A DNA stretch of 22,322 nucleotides from Burkholderiaceae bacterium (GCA_030151165.1 JASLEM010000251.1:1-22322), one strand, 5' to 3'. Shown: positions 1-8,216, counted from the first letter of the stretch. The notes: generated by a model not told the origin, from the sequence alone. Made by a program: numbers and translations.

Positions 1-424
1 GCTCGCCCGGCGCCATCGCGACGGCGGCCGGCGCGGCCCCGGCCGGCGTCGTCGCGAGCGCGCCGGAGCTGCGCCGCAGCCGCGCATGGATGCGCGCGAG
101 CAGCTCGCGCGGCTCGAAAGGCTTGGCCACGTAGTCGTCGGCGCCCATCTCGAGGCCCAGCACGCGGCTGATCGGGTCGCCCTGCGCGGTGAGCATGATC
201 ACCGGCATCTTCGAGGTCTTGCGCAGGTCGCGACACAGCTCGATGCCGTCGCCGTCGGGCAGCATCAGGTCGAGCAGGATGATGTCGATCCCGCCCCGCG
301 CGAGCTCCTGGCGCATCGCCGCCGCGCTGTCGGCGAGGCGGGCGCTGAGGCCGTAGCGGGTCAGGTGGTCGCCGACGAGCTCGCGCAGGGCGGGATCGTC
401 GTCGACGATGAGGCAGGTGATCAT
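1..424 (-). CDS. OmpR-family response regulator, receiver part (3' end cut by window edge)
   Basis: This reading frame begins at the ATG at 424-422 and runs leftward off the window, so only 141 residues are visible. They form a complete CheY-like receiver domain. The acidic pocket is D8-D10, the phosphoacceptor is D52 in LLDLMLPDGDG, the conserved Thr is T79 in MLTA, and the lysine is K101 in YVAKPFEP. The pattern GADDYVAKPFEPRELLARI is typical of OmpR/PhoB-type regulators, so a C-terminal winged-helix DNA-binding domain is expected outside the window. After the receiver comes an Ala/Pro-rich linker (residues 120-140). The partner sensor kinase is not visible and may lie further left. It is separated from the flgH-like gene by a terminator at 530-567, so the two are probably transcribed separately. 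The exact subfamily cannot be named from the receiver alone. Confidence 0.93.
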   Translation of the reverse strand, partial: MITCLIVDDDPALRELVGDHLTRYGLSARLADSAAAMRQELARGGIDIILLDLMLPDGDGIELCRDLRKTSKMPVIMLTAQGDPISRVLGLEMGADDYVAKPFEPRELLARIHARLRRSSGALATTPAGAAPAAVAMAPGE

Positions 425-529
425 TTCGGGAGCGGCAGGCCGGGGGAACGCGCGTTGCGGTCGAGCATAACGTGCGCCCTGCCGCGTGTCATTGCGGCGA
501 TGTAGCCGCGTTCATGTCGATTCCGCTAC

Positions 530-567
530 AAAAACGGCGATGCCTCCGCGTGGGAGGGCATCGCCGT
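530..567 (-). terminator. Rho-independent terminator of the flgH-like operon
   Basis: On the minus strand, a GC-rich stem (about 11 uninterrupted pairs, ACGGCGATGCC against GGCATCGCCGT, plus a few more beyond one bulged base) is followed directly by five T residues (A530-A534 on the plus strand). It lies about 40 bases past the stop of the FlgH-like gene at 609. The T-tract is only on the minus-strand side, so it terminates leftward transcription. Confidence 0.85.
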
Positions 568-608
568 CGACATGATTCCTCCGCGGCGCGACGGGCGCGC
601 CGTCGGGC

Positions 609-1346
609 TTACCAGACGCTCAGGCCGTCGGTGAGCAGCTTCTGCAGCCAGCTGCGATTGGCGGTGTCGTTCGGGCCGCCGCTGCCGGTCTGCTCGAGCT
701 TCGCGTCGACCACGTCGCCCGAGGCGACGATGCCGCCGGACTTGATGTCGAGCGGGTTGACGACGCCCGAGAAGCGCAGCGTCGTGACGGCGCCGTTGAA
801 CGCCATGCTGCGCTCGCCCGCGACCACGAGGTTGCCGTTGGACAGCACGTTGACGACGTACGCGGCGATGCGGCCGCTGAACTGGCCGGTGTTCTGCGAG
901 TTGCCCTTGCCGGTGAACGCGTCGCTGCCGGAGGCCGTCGCGTCCATGTTGGCGAGGCCGCGCAGCAGCGTGCCGAGGCTATCGGAATGCATGCCCGGGC
1001 CCTTGGACGTGACGCTGTTGTCGCGGCTGTTGACGCTGTTGACGGTGCTGCTGGCGGTGAAGTTCTCGGACACGTCGATCTTGATCGTGTCGCCGATCGC
1101 CTGCGGCTTGCGCTGGTCGGAGAACAGCGAGACGTTGTTCATGTTCGCGTGGTAGATCCCGCCGGTCGGCGTGTGCTCGACGTAGGTCGGCGGCGTCACC
1201 GGGCGCACCGACACCGGCCCCTGCACGAGGCCCGACGGCGTCCCGCACCCGGACAGCACGGCGACGAGGGCGGCCGCGCCGGCGAGGAGGACGTGGCGGC
1301 AGGCGGAAGGAAAGGTGGAAGGAAAGGCGGAACGGGAAGGACTCAC
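609..1346 (-). CDS. flgH: Orphan FlgH-family outer-membrane L-ring lipoprotein
   Basis: The protein has 245 residues, close to the 220-240 usual for FlgH, the outer-membrane L-ring subunit of the flagellar basal body. I chose the GTG at 1346-1344 because GAGG lies 8 bases upstream and a lipoprotein signal follows: a hydrophobic stretch (residues 18-33) ending in lipobox LSGC with C34. Family hallmarks are SLFSDQRKPQAIGDTIKI (73-90), a Ser/Thr/Asn-rich segment (97-125), FTGKGNSQNTGQFSGRI (144-160), VNVLSNGNLVVAGER (165-179) and FSGVVNPLDI (192-201). Family membership is clear. The context is odd: flgG and flgI, which normally flank flgH, are absent, and the neighbours are a second lipoprotein (53-bp gap) and a helical-repeat protein. 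It could be a relocated flagellar flgH, or a paralogue that builds an L-ring-like outer-membrane pore for another purpose. Confidence 0.88.
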   Translation of the reverse strand: MSPSRSAFPSTFPSACRHVLLAGAAALVAVLSGCGTPSGLVQGPVSVRPVTPPTYVEHTPTGGIYHANMNNVSLFSDQRKPQAIGDTIKIDVSENFTASSTVNSVNSRDNSVTSKGPGMHSDSLGTLLRGLANMDATASGSDAFTGKGNSQNTGQFSGRIAAYVVNVLSNGNLVVAGERSMAFNGAVTTLRFSGVVNPLDIKSGGIVASGDVVDAKLEQTGSGGPNDTANRSWLQKLLTDGLSVW

Positions 1347-1399
1347 GGCGAAACCTCGAAATCTGCGGGCGGGACGGCGGGGCGGCGCGGGGCGCGCGC

Positions 1400-1939
1400 T
1401 CAATGCTCGAAGCCGGTGACCAGGGCGGTCACGACCGGCGCGAGCTTGCTGCGGCTGGGCGACCACTTGCCCATCTGGAAGACGCCGTCGAGCGAGTAGG
1501 CGCTGCTCGAGAGCACGAGGCCGTTCTCGTCGCGCAGCGTGAGCGTCGCGTCGCGGATATAGGACTTGTAGCCGGACGCGAGCGGCGGCATACCCCACTC
1601 GATGTCGGCGGTGTAGGTCAGCCGGAAGTGGCACGAGCTCGGCGCGCCGCCGGCGTCGTAGATGCGGCTTTCGATCTCGTGGTTCTTCAGCTCGGCCTGC
1701 AGCGCGGGCGCGATGTCGGGGTCGGGCGTCTGCGGGTTGTATTCGACACACACCGTGTCGAGCGAGCGATGCTCGTGGTAGACGGTGTTCTTCGCGTTGC
1801 TCGGGCCCGTCGAGATCATGCTCGCGACGGCCGCGCCGCTCGCCTTCGCGAGCTCGAACACGGGCGTCGGCGCGAGGATGGAACAGCCGGAGAGCGCGGC
1901 GGACGCGCAGATCAGGGCCAGGGCCTTGGAAGTCGACAT
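1400..1939 (-). CDS. Small outer-membrane lipoprotein, possibly Sbal_3080-like
   Basis: The protein has 179 residues from the ATG at 1939-1937. I prefer this start over the frame's earlier codons because a lipoprotein signal follows at once: MSTSKALALICASAALSGC, lipobox LSGC, lipidated Cys at residue 19. The ribosome-binding site is weak. The mature part has a Cys pair (VCVEYNP and SSCHF) and a C-terminal half rich in alternating beta-type segments (FRLTYTADIEW, ATLTLRDENGLVLSSSAYSL). From memory this layout resembles small lipoproteins annotated as the Sbal_3080 family, whose function is unknown. That assignment is tentative, but lipoprotein status is well supported. It is the middle gene of a three-gene minus-strand unit, 61 bp after the helical-repeat gene and 53 bp before the flgH-like gene, so a role beside the FlgH-like protein at the outer membrane is plausible. 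Confidence 0.8.
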   Translation of the reverse strand: MSTSKALALICASAALSGCSILAPTPVFELAKASGAAVASMISTGPSNAKNTVYHEHRSLDTVCVEYNPQTPDPDIAPALQAELKNHEIESRIYDAGGAPSSCHFRLTYTADIEWGMPPLASGYKSYIRDATLTLRDENGLVLSSSAYSLDGVFQMGKWSPSRSKLAPVVTALVTGFEH

Positions 1940-2000
1940 GGGCAACCGTTCTGAAAAAGCGGGACGGATCCGGGCGGGGCGTGGGCGATGCAACGGTCGA

Positions 2001-2753
2001 TCAGACGATCGCCGTGAACAGCTTCTGGCCCGCGGCCGCGCCCAGCGTGGCGTAGCTGGCGATCGAGCCGGCGACGTTGCCGGCGCCGTCGATCACCGTC
2101 ATCGCGGCGTCGCCCGCGGCGGAGCCGGCGCTGCTCGCGACGTCCAGCGCCTTGCGGCCGCCGGCGATCACGCTGCTGGTGGCTTCGCTGGCGTAGGTCG
2201 CGGCGCGGCCGACGCCGTTCTCGATGTCGTGCCAGCCGGCGACGACGCCGTGCTCGATGGCCTCGATGCCCGTGCCCGCGGCGCTGGCGACTTCGCTCGC
2301 GCCGTTCTCGATCATGTGCAGCGCGCCTTCGGCGACGTCCACGGCTTCGGAGGCGCCGGCCTTGACGCCGTTCCACGCGTCCTGGGCGATCTCTTCCGCG
2401 CCGTGCACGCCGGCCTTGGCCACGTTCCAGGCGCCCTGGGCGAGGTCTTCCGCGCCCTGCACCACGCCGCCGACCGCGGCCCTGGTGACGTCGTAGACCG
2501 CGCTGCCGATGTCCTTGGCGCCGGTCTCCAGCGCCTGGCCCGTCCACTTGGCGGCGTCCTCGAGGGCGCCGAGCGCCTGCGAGCTGAACGTCACCGTGGC
2601 GCTCGCGCCTTCCTCGATGGCGCTGGCCACCTTGTCCATCACGCCCGGGCCGCCCGGGGCGCCGTTCGGGTCGAGCTCGCGCGGCTGGCGCTTCTCGGTC
2701 ACCGACATGTAGGGCGAGCTGAGGGTGGACGTCGACGACTGGATGAGGGACAT
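2001..2753 (-). CDS. Ala-rich protein of 18-residue amphipathic helical repeats, function unknown
   Basis: The protein has 250 residues from the ATG at 2753-2751, with a good ribosome-binding site (AGGAAG, 5 bases upstream). I do not recognise a family. Residues 1-40 look disordered, with a Ser/Thr-rich start (SLIQSSTSTLSSPY) and a Pro/Gly segment, and there is no Sec signal peptide. Residues 64-243 can be cut into ten 18-residue units without gaps. The clearest adjacent pair is GAEDLAQGAWNVAKAGVH (100-117) and GAEEIAQDAWNGVKAGAS (118-135), identical at 11 of 18 positions. Eighteen residues is five helical turns, so hydrophobic and small residues line up on one helix face. This suggests a long amphipathic helix or helical stack that could bind a membrane, lipid surface or filament. 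It is first in a likely operon with a lipoprotein and a FlgH-like L-ring protein. A role as the exported or surface component is inference. Confidence 0.78.
   Translation of the reverse strand: MSLIQSSTSTLSSPYMSVTEKRQPRELDPNGAPGGPGVMDKVASAIEEGASATVTFSSQALGALEDAAKWTGQALETGAKDIGSAVYDVTRAAVGGVVQGAEDLAQGAWNVAKAGVHGAEEIAQDAWNGVKAGASEAVDVAEGALHMIENGASEVASAAGTGIEAIEHGVVAGWHDIENGVGRAATYASEATSSVIAGGRKALDVASSAGSAAGDAAMTVIDGAGNVAGSIASYATLGAAAGQKLFTAIV
2025..2564 (-). repeat. Degenerate 54-bp tandem repeat, coding for 18-residue units
   Basis: About ten consecutive 54-bp units lie inside the gene at 2001-2753, in register from residue 64 to residue 243. The match is visible in DNA for the pair at 2349-2402 and 2403-2456, which share CCTGGGCGA and CTTCCGCGCC at the same offset. 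The other units are diverged at DNA level but keep the protein pattern, so this is an old internal expansion. Confidence 0.65.
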
Positions 2754-2816
2754 GGCACTTCCTTGATGCGTTGGACGAATCGTAGGTCGGACTTGAGGGC
2801 CGGGAATCCGCGATGA

Positions 2817-2844
2817 GCGGCGGATTTGGCGGGCAATTCGCCGC
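2817..2844. other. Inverted repeat in the divergent intergenic region
   Basis: Within the 216-bp gap between the helical-repeat gene and the MASE4 kinase gene, GCGGCG (2817-2822) pairs with CGCCGC (2839-2844). Three further inner positions also pair if one G-T is allowed. The loop is about 10 bases and there is no T-tract on either side. It could be a regulator-binding palindrome, or chance in GC-rich DNA. Confidence 0.3.
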
Positions 2845-2909
2845 ATGCCGCGTGCAGGCGCCCCTGCGGCCGCAGCGCCCCTGGCTGGAGCGCTGGTTTT
2901 CGATCGGCG

Positions 2910-2938
2910 CTGAAACCCGGATCGAGGCGCGCTATCCT
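2910..2938 (+). promoter_or_regulatory. Possible sigma-70 promoter of the MASE4 kinase gene
   Basis: CTGAAA (2910-2915) and TATCCT (2933-2938) are spaced by 17 bases, each matching the -35 and -10 consensus at four of six positions. They end about 31 bases before the ATG at 2970. This is only moderate evidence in DNA this rich in G and C. Confidence 0.35.
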
Positions 2939-2969
2939 TGTCCGACGCCAGACCTCCGCGGGAGCCCCG

Positions 2970-5564
2970 ATGGATCATGGAGCCGAACAACGGGCGGCCG
3001 GCGGTGGCGTCGCGCCGACGGGCGCCGCCGTCGCGGCCGAGAACGGGAACGCGACGTTCCTGCTGAACCAGCCGGCCGGCCGGAACGAGCGCCGGCGCGC
3101 GGTCGCCGTGCTCGGCGTCTCCGTCGTGCTGTTCGCGTTCTGCGCGCCGTTCGTGCGCACGCCGCTCAAGCCGCTGCCGTCGTTCATCCCGTTCTACGAA
3201 TCGGCGCTCCTCATCAACGACATCATCACGGCCGTGCTGCTGTTCGGCCAGTACCGCATCCTGCGGTCGCGCGCGCTGATGATGCTGGGCTGCGCCTACC
3301 TGTTCACGGCGCTGATGGTGTTCGTGCACGCGCTGTCGTTCCCCGGCGTGTTCGCGCCGACCGGCCTGCTGGGCCTCGGACCGCAGACCGCGCCGTCGCT
3401 GTACGTGTTCTGGCATGCCGGCTTTCCGCTGCTGGTGCTGGCGTACGCCTGGCTGCAGCGGCGCGAGTCCGCCGCGGGCGCGCATGCGGCGCAGGCCCTG
3501 CGCAGCGCCGCGGCGCGCGACAACGTCGCCCTCGCCTTCCCCGCCGTCGTCGTGGCGGTCGCCGCCGCGCTGACGCTGTGGGCCACGGTCGGCGAGGCCA
3601 GCCTACCGGTGCTGATCGTCGACGGCCACTTCCAGGTCGTCTTCACGCTGTGCGCCGGCGCGATCTGGCTGATGAGCCTGGTCGGCGTGGGCGCGTTGTG
3701 GCGCCACCGGCCGCACTCGATCCTCGACCTGTGGCTCAGCGTCGCGCTGGTGACGTGGTCGTTCGACGTCGCGCTGTCGGCGATGCTCAACGCGCAGCGC
3801 TACGACCTCGGCTACTACGCCGGCCGCGTCTACGGCCTCGTGGCGGGCAGCGCCGTGCTGTGGGAGCTGCTGCTCGAGAACAGCTTGCTGTACGCGCGTC
3901 TCGCGCGCGTGCACGAGAACGACCGCCGCCAGGGCATCGCGCTGCGCGCCGCGCGCGACGAGGCGCGCTCCGCCGACGCCGCCAAGAGCATGTTCCTCGC
4001 CAACATGAGCCACGAGATCCGCACGCCGATGAACGCCGTGATCGGACTGACGAACCTGGTGCTCGACACCCGCCTCGACGACACGCAGCGCGACTACCTG
4101 ACCAAGGTGCAGACCTCGTCCAAGGCATTGCTGAGCCTGCTCAACGACATCCTCGACTACTCGAAGATCGAGGCCGGCAAGATCACGCTGGAGGCCGAGG
4201 AGTTCAGCCCCGAGGAGACGATCGAGAACGTCGGCAACCTGTTCATGGCCAAGGTCGAGGAGGCCGGGCTCGACCTGCTGTTCGAGATCGACCGCGACAT
4301 GCCCCAGCGCCTCGTCGGCGACGCGCTGCGCCTCACGCAGGTGCTCAACAACCTGGTCGGCAACGCGATCAAGTTCACGTCGGTCGGCGAGGTCGTGATC
4401 GGCGCGAAGATGATCTCGCGCAGCGAATCGGAGGTCGAGCTGCGCTTCTCGGTGCGCGACACCGGCATCGGCCTCACGCCCGACCAGGCCGACCGCCTCT
4501 TCAACGTGTTCCAGCAGGCCGACAAGTCCACCGCGCGCAAGTACGGCGGCACCGGGCTCGGGCTGGCGATCTGCAAACGGCTCGTCGAGCTCATGGGCGG
4601 CGCGATCCGCGTGGAGCCGGCGGAAGGCGGCGGCAGCGTCTTCAGCTTCACCTCGCGCTTCGGCGTGGCGCGTGCGGCGGTCGAGCGCATCGACCTCCAC
4701 CGCATCCGCGGCATGCGCACGCTGGTCGTCGACAGCCAGCCCACCGAACGCCTGATCCTGCAGCAGATGCTCCAGAGCTGGCGCTTCCAGGTCGGCACGG
4801 CCTCGTTCCCCGACGACGCGCTGCACAAGCTGCGCCGCGCCGACCCCGGGCTGCCGCACGAGCTGATGCTGCTGGACTGGAAGACCGGCGACGTCGACCT
4901 GCTGCTGAAGGCGCGCCGCATCGTCGAGGAGCACGGGCCGAACGCGCCGCTGTCGGTGATCGCGATGACGACCCTCGCCACGCGCGACCGCGTCGGCGAG
5001 ATCCTGCGCGACGTGCCGGGCGTGGGCATCGTCGTGAAGCCGGTGACGCCCTCGCGCCTGTTCGACACGGTCGTGCGCCTGCAGCACGGGGACGTCGCGC
5101 CCGCCCCGCGCACCGGCAACGCGCGCAAGTTCGACCTCGCCGAGGCGATGCAGGCGATCCGCGGCGCGCGCGTGCTGCTGGCCGAGGACAACCCGGTCAA
5201 CCAGCAGGTCGCCGCGGCCTTCCTCCAGGCCGGCGGGCTGGTGGTGACGCTCGCCGAGAACGGCATCGAGGCGGTCGACTGGGTCAAGAAGGCGCCGTTC
5301 GACGTCGTGCTGATGGACATGCAGATGCCCGACATGGACGGCATGCAGGCCACGCGCCTGATCCGCAAGCTGCCGCAGGGCGAGGCCCTGCCCATCATCG
5401 CGATGACCGCCGCGGCGATGGAGTCCGACAAGCAGGAGTGCCTCGCCGCCGGCATGAACGCGCACGTCGCCAAGCCGATCGACGCGGTGCAGCTCGTGCG
5501 CACGCTGCTGCAGTGGGTGAGCCTGCCGAGCCCATCCGCGAGCCGGCCCAAGCGCGTCGATTGA
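2970..5564 (+). CDS. MASE4-domain hybrid sensor histidine kinase with two receiver domains
   Basis: The protein has 864 residues. I chose the ATG at 2970 because GGGAG lies 5 bases upstream; an earlier ATG at 2826 would run through the promoter region and lacks this. Residues about 41-310 form a multi-helix membrane sensor whose [20 protein letters not shown] and [13 protein letters not shown] segments match the MASE4 domain. HisKA follows (phospho-His H348 in [10 protein letters not shown]), then the ATPase (N box N461-N465, DTGIG at 497-501, GGTGLGLA at 526-533). The first receiver (583-702) keeps D636 and K690 but has one acid (D588) where two are usual, so it may be weak. The second receiver is canonical: E739/D740, phosphoacceptor D783, K835. 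No Hpt domain or DNA-binding output is present, so the phosphate must pass to a protein encoded elsewhere. It is divergent from the flgH-like operon and convergent with the PQQ dehydrogenase gene. Confidence 0.94.
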   Translation: MDHGAEQRAAGGGVAPTGAAVAAENGNATFLLNQPAGRNERRRAVAVLGVSVVLFAFCAPFVRTPLKPLPSFIPFYESALLINDIITAVLLFGQYRILRSRALMMLGCAYLFTALMVFVHALSFPGVFAPTGLLGLGPQTAPSLYVFWHAGFPLLVLAYAWLQRRESAAGAHAAQALRSAAARDNVALAFPAVVVAVAAALTLWATVGEASLPVLIVDGHFQVVFTLCAGAIWLMSLVGVGALWRHRPHSILDLWLSVALVTWSFDVALSAMLNAQRYDLGYYAGRVYGLVAGSAVLWELLLENSLLYARLARVHENDRRQGIALRAARDEARSADAAKSMFLANMSHEIRTPMNAVIGLTNLVLDTRLDDTQRDYLTKVQTSSKALLSLLNDILDYSKIEAGKITLEAEEFSPEETIENVGNLFMAKVEEAGLDLLFEIDRDMPQRLVGDALRLTQVLNNLVGNAIKFTSVGEVVIGAKMISRSESEVELRFSVRDTGIGLTPDQADRLFNVFQQADKSTARKYGGTGLGLAICKRLVELMGGAIRVEPAEGGGSVFSFTSRFGVARAAVERIDLHRIRGMRTLVVDSQPTERLILQQMLQSWRFQVGTASFPDDALHKLRRADPGLPHELMLLDWKTGDVDLLLKARRIVEEHGPNAPLSVIAMTTLATRDRVGEILRDVPGVGIVVKPVTPSRLFDTVVRLQHGDVAPAPRTGNARKFDLAEAMQAIRGARVLLAEDNPVNQQVAAAFLQAGGLVVTLAENGIEAVDWVKKAPFDVVLMDMQMPDMDGMQATRLIRKLPQGEALPIIAMTAAAMESDKQECLAAGMNAHVAKPIDAVQLVRTLLQWVSLPSPSASRPKRVD

Positions 5565-5628
5565 GGCCGCGGTGGACGCGCCGCCCGCGCCGCGCGACCG
5601 CCTGCCCTGATCGCCGGGCTTGACCGCC

Positions 5629-8088
5629 CTACTTCGGCGGCAGCGCGTAGGCGATGACGTAGTCGCCCGGCTTGGTGTGCGTCGAGCCGTGACCGCCGGC
5701 GACGACCAGCAGGTACTGGCGGCCGTCGCTGCCGACATAGGTCATCGGCGTGGCCTGGCCGCCGGCCGGCAGCCGGTTTTCCCACAGCACGTGGCCGTCG
5801 CGGACGTCGTAGCCGCGGACGTAGTCGTCCATGCTGCCGGAGAGGAACGCGACGCCGCCGGCCGTGACCACCGGGCCGCCGAGGTCGGGCACGCCCATCC
5901 TGAACGGCAGCGGGATCGGCGACAGGTCGCGCACCGTGCCGTTGCGGTGCTTCCACGCGATGTGGCCGGTGCGCAGGTCGGCGCCGGCGACGTAGCCCCA
6001 CGGCGGCGCCTGGCACGGGATGCCCAACGGCGACGTGAACGGCCCCAGCTTCACCGCGAACGGCGCACCGAAGTTCTCGTTCAGCGCCGGCAGCGCACCC
6101 TTCGGCGGCGTGCCGCCCTGCACCATGTCGGTCGTCGCGTCGTGGCGCGGGACGAGCGTGGAGACGAAGGCGAGGTAGGTCGGCGTCGTGAACGCGACCT
6201 GCCGGTTCGGATCGACCGCGACGCCGCCCCAGTTGAACGTGCCGAAGTTGCCCGGGTAGATCAGCGAGCCGCGCGTCGACGGCGGCGTGAAGCGCCCGCC
6301 GTAGTTCAGCTTCTGGAACTCGATGCGGCACAGCAGCTGGTCGAACATGGTCGCGCCCCACATGTCCTTGCCGGTCAGCGGCGGCGGCTCGTACGACAGC
6401 GCGGACTTCGGCTGCGTCGGCGAGGACCGGTCGCCCTCCGCCGCGCCGCCGGGCGCCGGCACCTCGGTCACCGGCAGGATCGGCACGCCGGTGCGCCGGT
6501 CGAGCACGAACAGCTCGCCCTGCTTGGTCGGCTGCACCAGCGCCGGCACGGTCGCGCCGTTCACGCTCAGGTCGACGAGCGTCGGCTGCGACGGCACGTC
6601 GTAGTCCCACAGGTCGTGGTGCACCGTCTGGAAGACCCAGCGCACCTGGCCTGTCGCGAGGTCGAGCGCCGTGACCGACGACGAGAACTTCTCGACCGCC
6701 GCGCTGCGATGGCCGCCCCACTGGTCGGGCGGCTGGTTGCCGATCGGCAGGTAGACCAGGCCGAGCGTCTCGTCGACGCTGGCGATCGACCAGCTGTTCG
6801 GCGAGTTGGCCGTGTAGTGTTCGCCCGCGGCGATCGGCGTGGTGACTTCGGGATTGCCCGAGTCCCAGTTCCACACGAGCGCGCCGGTCTCGATGTCGAA
6901 TGCCCGGATCACGCCGGACTCCTCTTTCGTCGAGTAGTTGTCCAGCACCGTGCCGCCGACGATGACGAGCTTCTTCGTCACGACGACCGGCGAGGTCGAG
7001 TAGTACGAGCCCGGGTTGAGGTTGGGCATGTTCGCGCCGAGGTCGACCTGCCCCTGGCCGTTGCCGAAGCGGGTGCAGACGGCGCCGGTGTCTGGGTCGA
7101 GCGCGATCAGGCGGCCGTCGGCGGTGGCGAGGAACAGCTTGGCGTTGCAGTTCGGGTTCGTCTTCGCGCCGCCGGCGGCGGCGACGGGCAGCGCCGGATC
7201 GTTGGCCAGGCCGGCCGGCGACGCCGCGGCCGCGGGCGGCACCGCGGCCGCGACCGCATCGGTGGACGGCGGCTGGTACGACACGCCGCGGCAGGTCTGG
7301 TGCTGCAGCGCGAGGCTGCGCTGGTTCTTCGGGTCGTAGCGCCACAGCTGGCTGCCGCTGGTGGCGTCGAGCGCGATGACCGACTGGTGCGGCGTGCAGA
7401 CGTACAGGCGGTTGCCGATCTTCAGCGGCGTGACCTCGTCGGTCGTCTCCTCCGGATCGCCCGGCTGGCCGCGCATGTCGCCGGTGCGGAACGTCCAGGC
7501 GACCTGCAGCGTGCTCACGTTGTCGGGCGTAATCGCGGCCAGGGGCGAATACCGTTGGCCGTATCCGGTTCGGCCGTAGGCGTGCCACTCGCCGTCGGGG
7601 ATGGCCGGCGCGTCGGAGGCCGCGGCAGCGGGCGGCGCGGCGGCGTCGCCGAGCGCGCCTTCGATGTCGTGGGTGTCGCGCAGGCCCGCCGCGATCGCGA
7701 CGACGGCGGAGATCGCCACGACCACCGCCAGCGCCAGCCGCGGCTTCGACGGCTCGCTCAGCGCGCGCGTGACCCAGGGCAGCAGCAGGAGCAGCGCCAG
7801 CACGAACATCAGGTCGAGGCGCGCGGCGAGCGGCCACCAGTCGAGCCCCGCTTCCCACACGCTCCAGGCGAGCGTGACGGCGAGCAGCGCCGCGAAGACG
7901 CCGAGCCCCGCGCCCGACCGGCGCCACAACAGGACGCCCGAGAACAGGTAGCCGATGCCGGCGACGCCGTAGAACCACGATCCGCCCGCGGCGATCAGAA
8001 CGACGCCGCCGACGAGCAGCGCGAGGCCGACGAGGATCAGCAGGCCACCGAGGAAGCCCGGCCCGCGCGAAGGTTGTTGGATCGTCAT
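5629..8088 (-). CDS. gcd: Membrane-bound PQQ-dependent dehydrogenase, glucose/quinate/shikimate family
   Basis: The protein has 819 residues from the ATG at 8088-8086, close to the roughly 800 of E. coli-type membrane glucose dehydrogenase. Residues 1-136 hold about five hydrophobic helices, the ubiquinone-side membrane anchor. The rest is a periplasmic eight-bladed PQQ propeller. Visible family motifs are WHAYGRTGYGQRYSPL (from W168), HHDLWDYDVPSQPTL (from H490, containing the catalytic Asp region) and PTKQGELFVLDRRTG (K522, matching the PQQ-binding Lys). It should oxidise an aldose or quinate/shikimate in the periplasm and pass electrons to ubiquinone. The sequence alone does not settle the substrate, so gcd is the likeliest symbol rather than certain. 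An Ala/Pro-rich loop (about 276-308) interrupts the propeller. No pqq biosynthesis gene is nearby. It ends 64 bases from the convergent kinase gene, and no clear terminator is visible between them. Confidence 0.93.
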   Translation of the reverse strand: MTIQQPSRGPGFLGGLLILVGLALLVGGVVLIAAGGSWFYGVAGIGYLFSGVLLWRRSGAGLGVFAALLAVTLAWSVWEAGLDWWPLAARLDLMFVLALLLLLPWVTRALSEPSKPRLALAVVVAISAVVAIAAGLRDTHDIEGALGDAAAPPAAAASDAPAIPDGEWHAYGRTGYGQRYSPLAAITPDNVSTLQVAWTFRTGDMRGQPGDPEETTDEVTPLKIGNRLYVCTPHQSVIALDATSGSQLWRYDPKNQRSLALQHQTCRGVSYQPPSTDAVAAAVPPAAAASPAGLANDPALPVAAAGGAKTNPNCNAKLFLATADGRLIALDPDTGAVCTRFGNGQGQVDLGANMPNLNPGSYYSTSPVVVTKKLVIVGGTVLDNYSTKEESGVIRAFDIETGALVWNWDSGNPEVTTPIAAGEHYTANSPNSWSIASVDETLGLVYLPIGNQPPDQWGGHRSAAVEKFSSSVTALDLATGQVRWVFQTVHHDLWDYDVPSQPTLVDLSVNGATVPALVQPTKQGELFVLDRRTGVPILPVTEVPAPGGAAEGDRSSPTQPKSALSYEPPPLTGKDMWGATMFDQLLCRIEFQKLNYGGRFTPPSTRGSLIYPGNFGTFNWGGVAVDPNRQVAFTTPTYLAFVSTLVPRHDATTDMVQGGTPPKGALPALNENFGAPFAVKLGPFTSPLGIPCQAPPWGYVAGADLRTGHIAWKHRNGTVRDLSPIPLPFRMGVPDLGGPVVTAGGVAFLSGSMDDYVRGYDVRDGHVLWENRLPAGGQATPMTYVGSDGRQYLLVVAGGHGSTHTKPGDYVIAYALPPK

Positions 8089-8191
8089 GTCGCCGCCTGG
8101 CTGCCTGGATGGAGATCCACGTTAGCGCCGGGCGGACGAAAGTCTGTAGGACAGCGCCGTGATGCTCGAGCACGCGGGTCGCAGGCCTTCA

Positions 8192-8216
8192 CGGGTCGAA
8201 GGAAGGAAGCGACCCG
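8192..8216. other. Perfect 7-bp inverted repeat between the ZIP and gcd genes
   Basis: CGGGTCG (8192-8198) and CGACCCG (8210-8216) flank an 11-base purine-rich spacer, AAGGAAGGAAG. It lies 36 bases past the ZIP stop codon and upstream of gcd, both on the minus strand. It has no T-tract, so it is not a standard intrinsic terminator. It could be a transcript-end stem or an operator for gcd. Confidence 0.35.

Noticed and set aside
2700..2830. Flagellar sigma-28 or sigma-54 promoter before the FlgH-like operon
   Set aside because: I looked for TAAAGTTT-N11-GCCGATAA and TGGCACG-N4-TTGC patterns and found only poor partial matches, so flagellar-type control is not supported.
2826..2969. N-terminal extension of the MASE4 kinase from an ATG at 2826
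   Set aside because: No ribosome-binding site, and it would cover the likely promoter. The ATG at 2970 has GGGAG at good spacing and gives a normal membrane sensor start.
5565..5628. Intrinsic terminator between the convergent kinase and PQQ dehydrogenase genes
   Set aside because: GC-rich self-complementary bases are present, but I see no stem followed by a T-run on either strand.
4157..8173. A 1,338-codon open frame on the minus strand covering parts of two genes
   Set aside because: It is an antisense and out-of-frame shadow of the MASE4 kinase and PQQ dehydrogenase genes, Arg/Ala-rich with no domain, in DNA where stop codons are rare because of high G+C.
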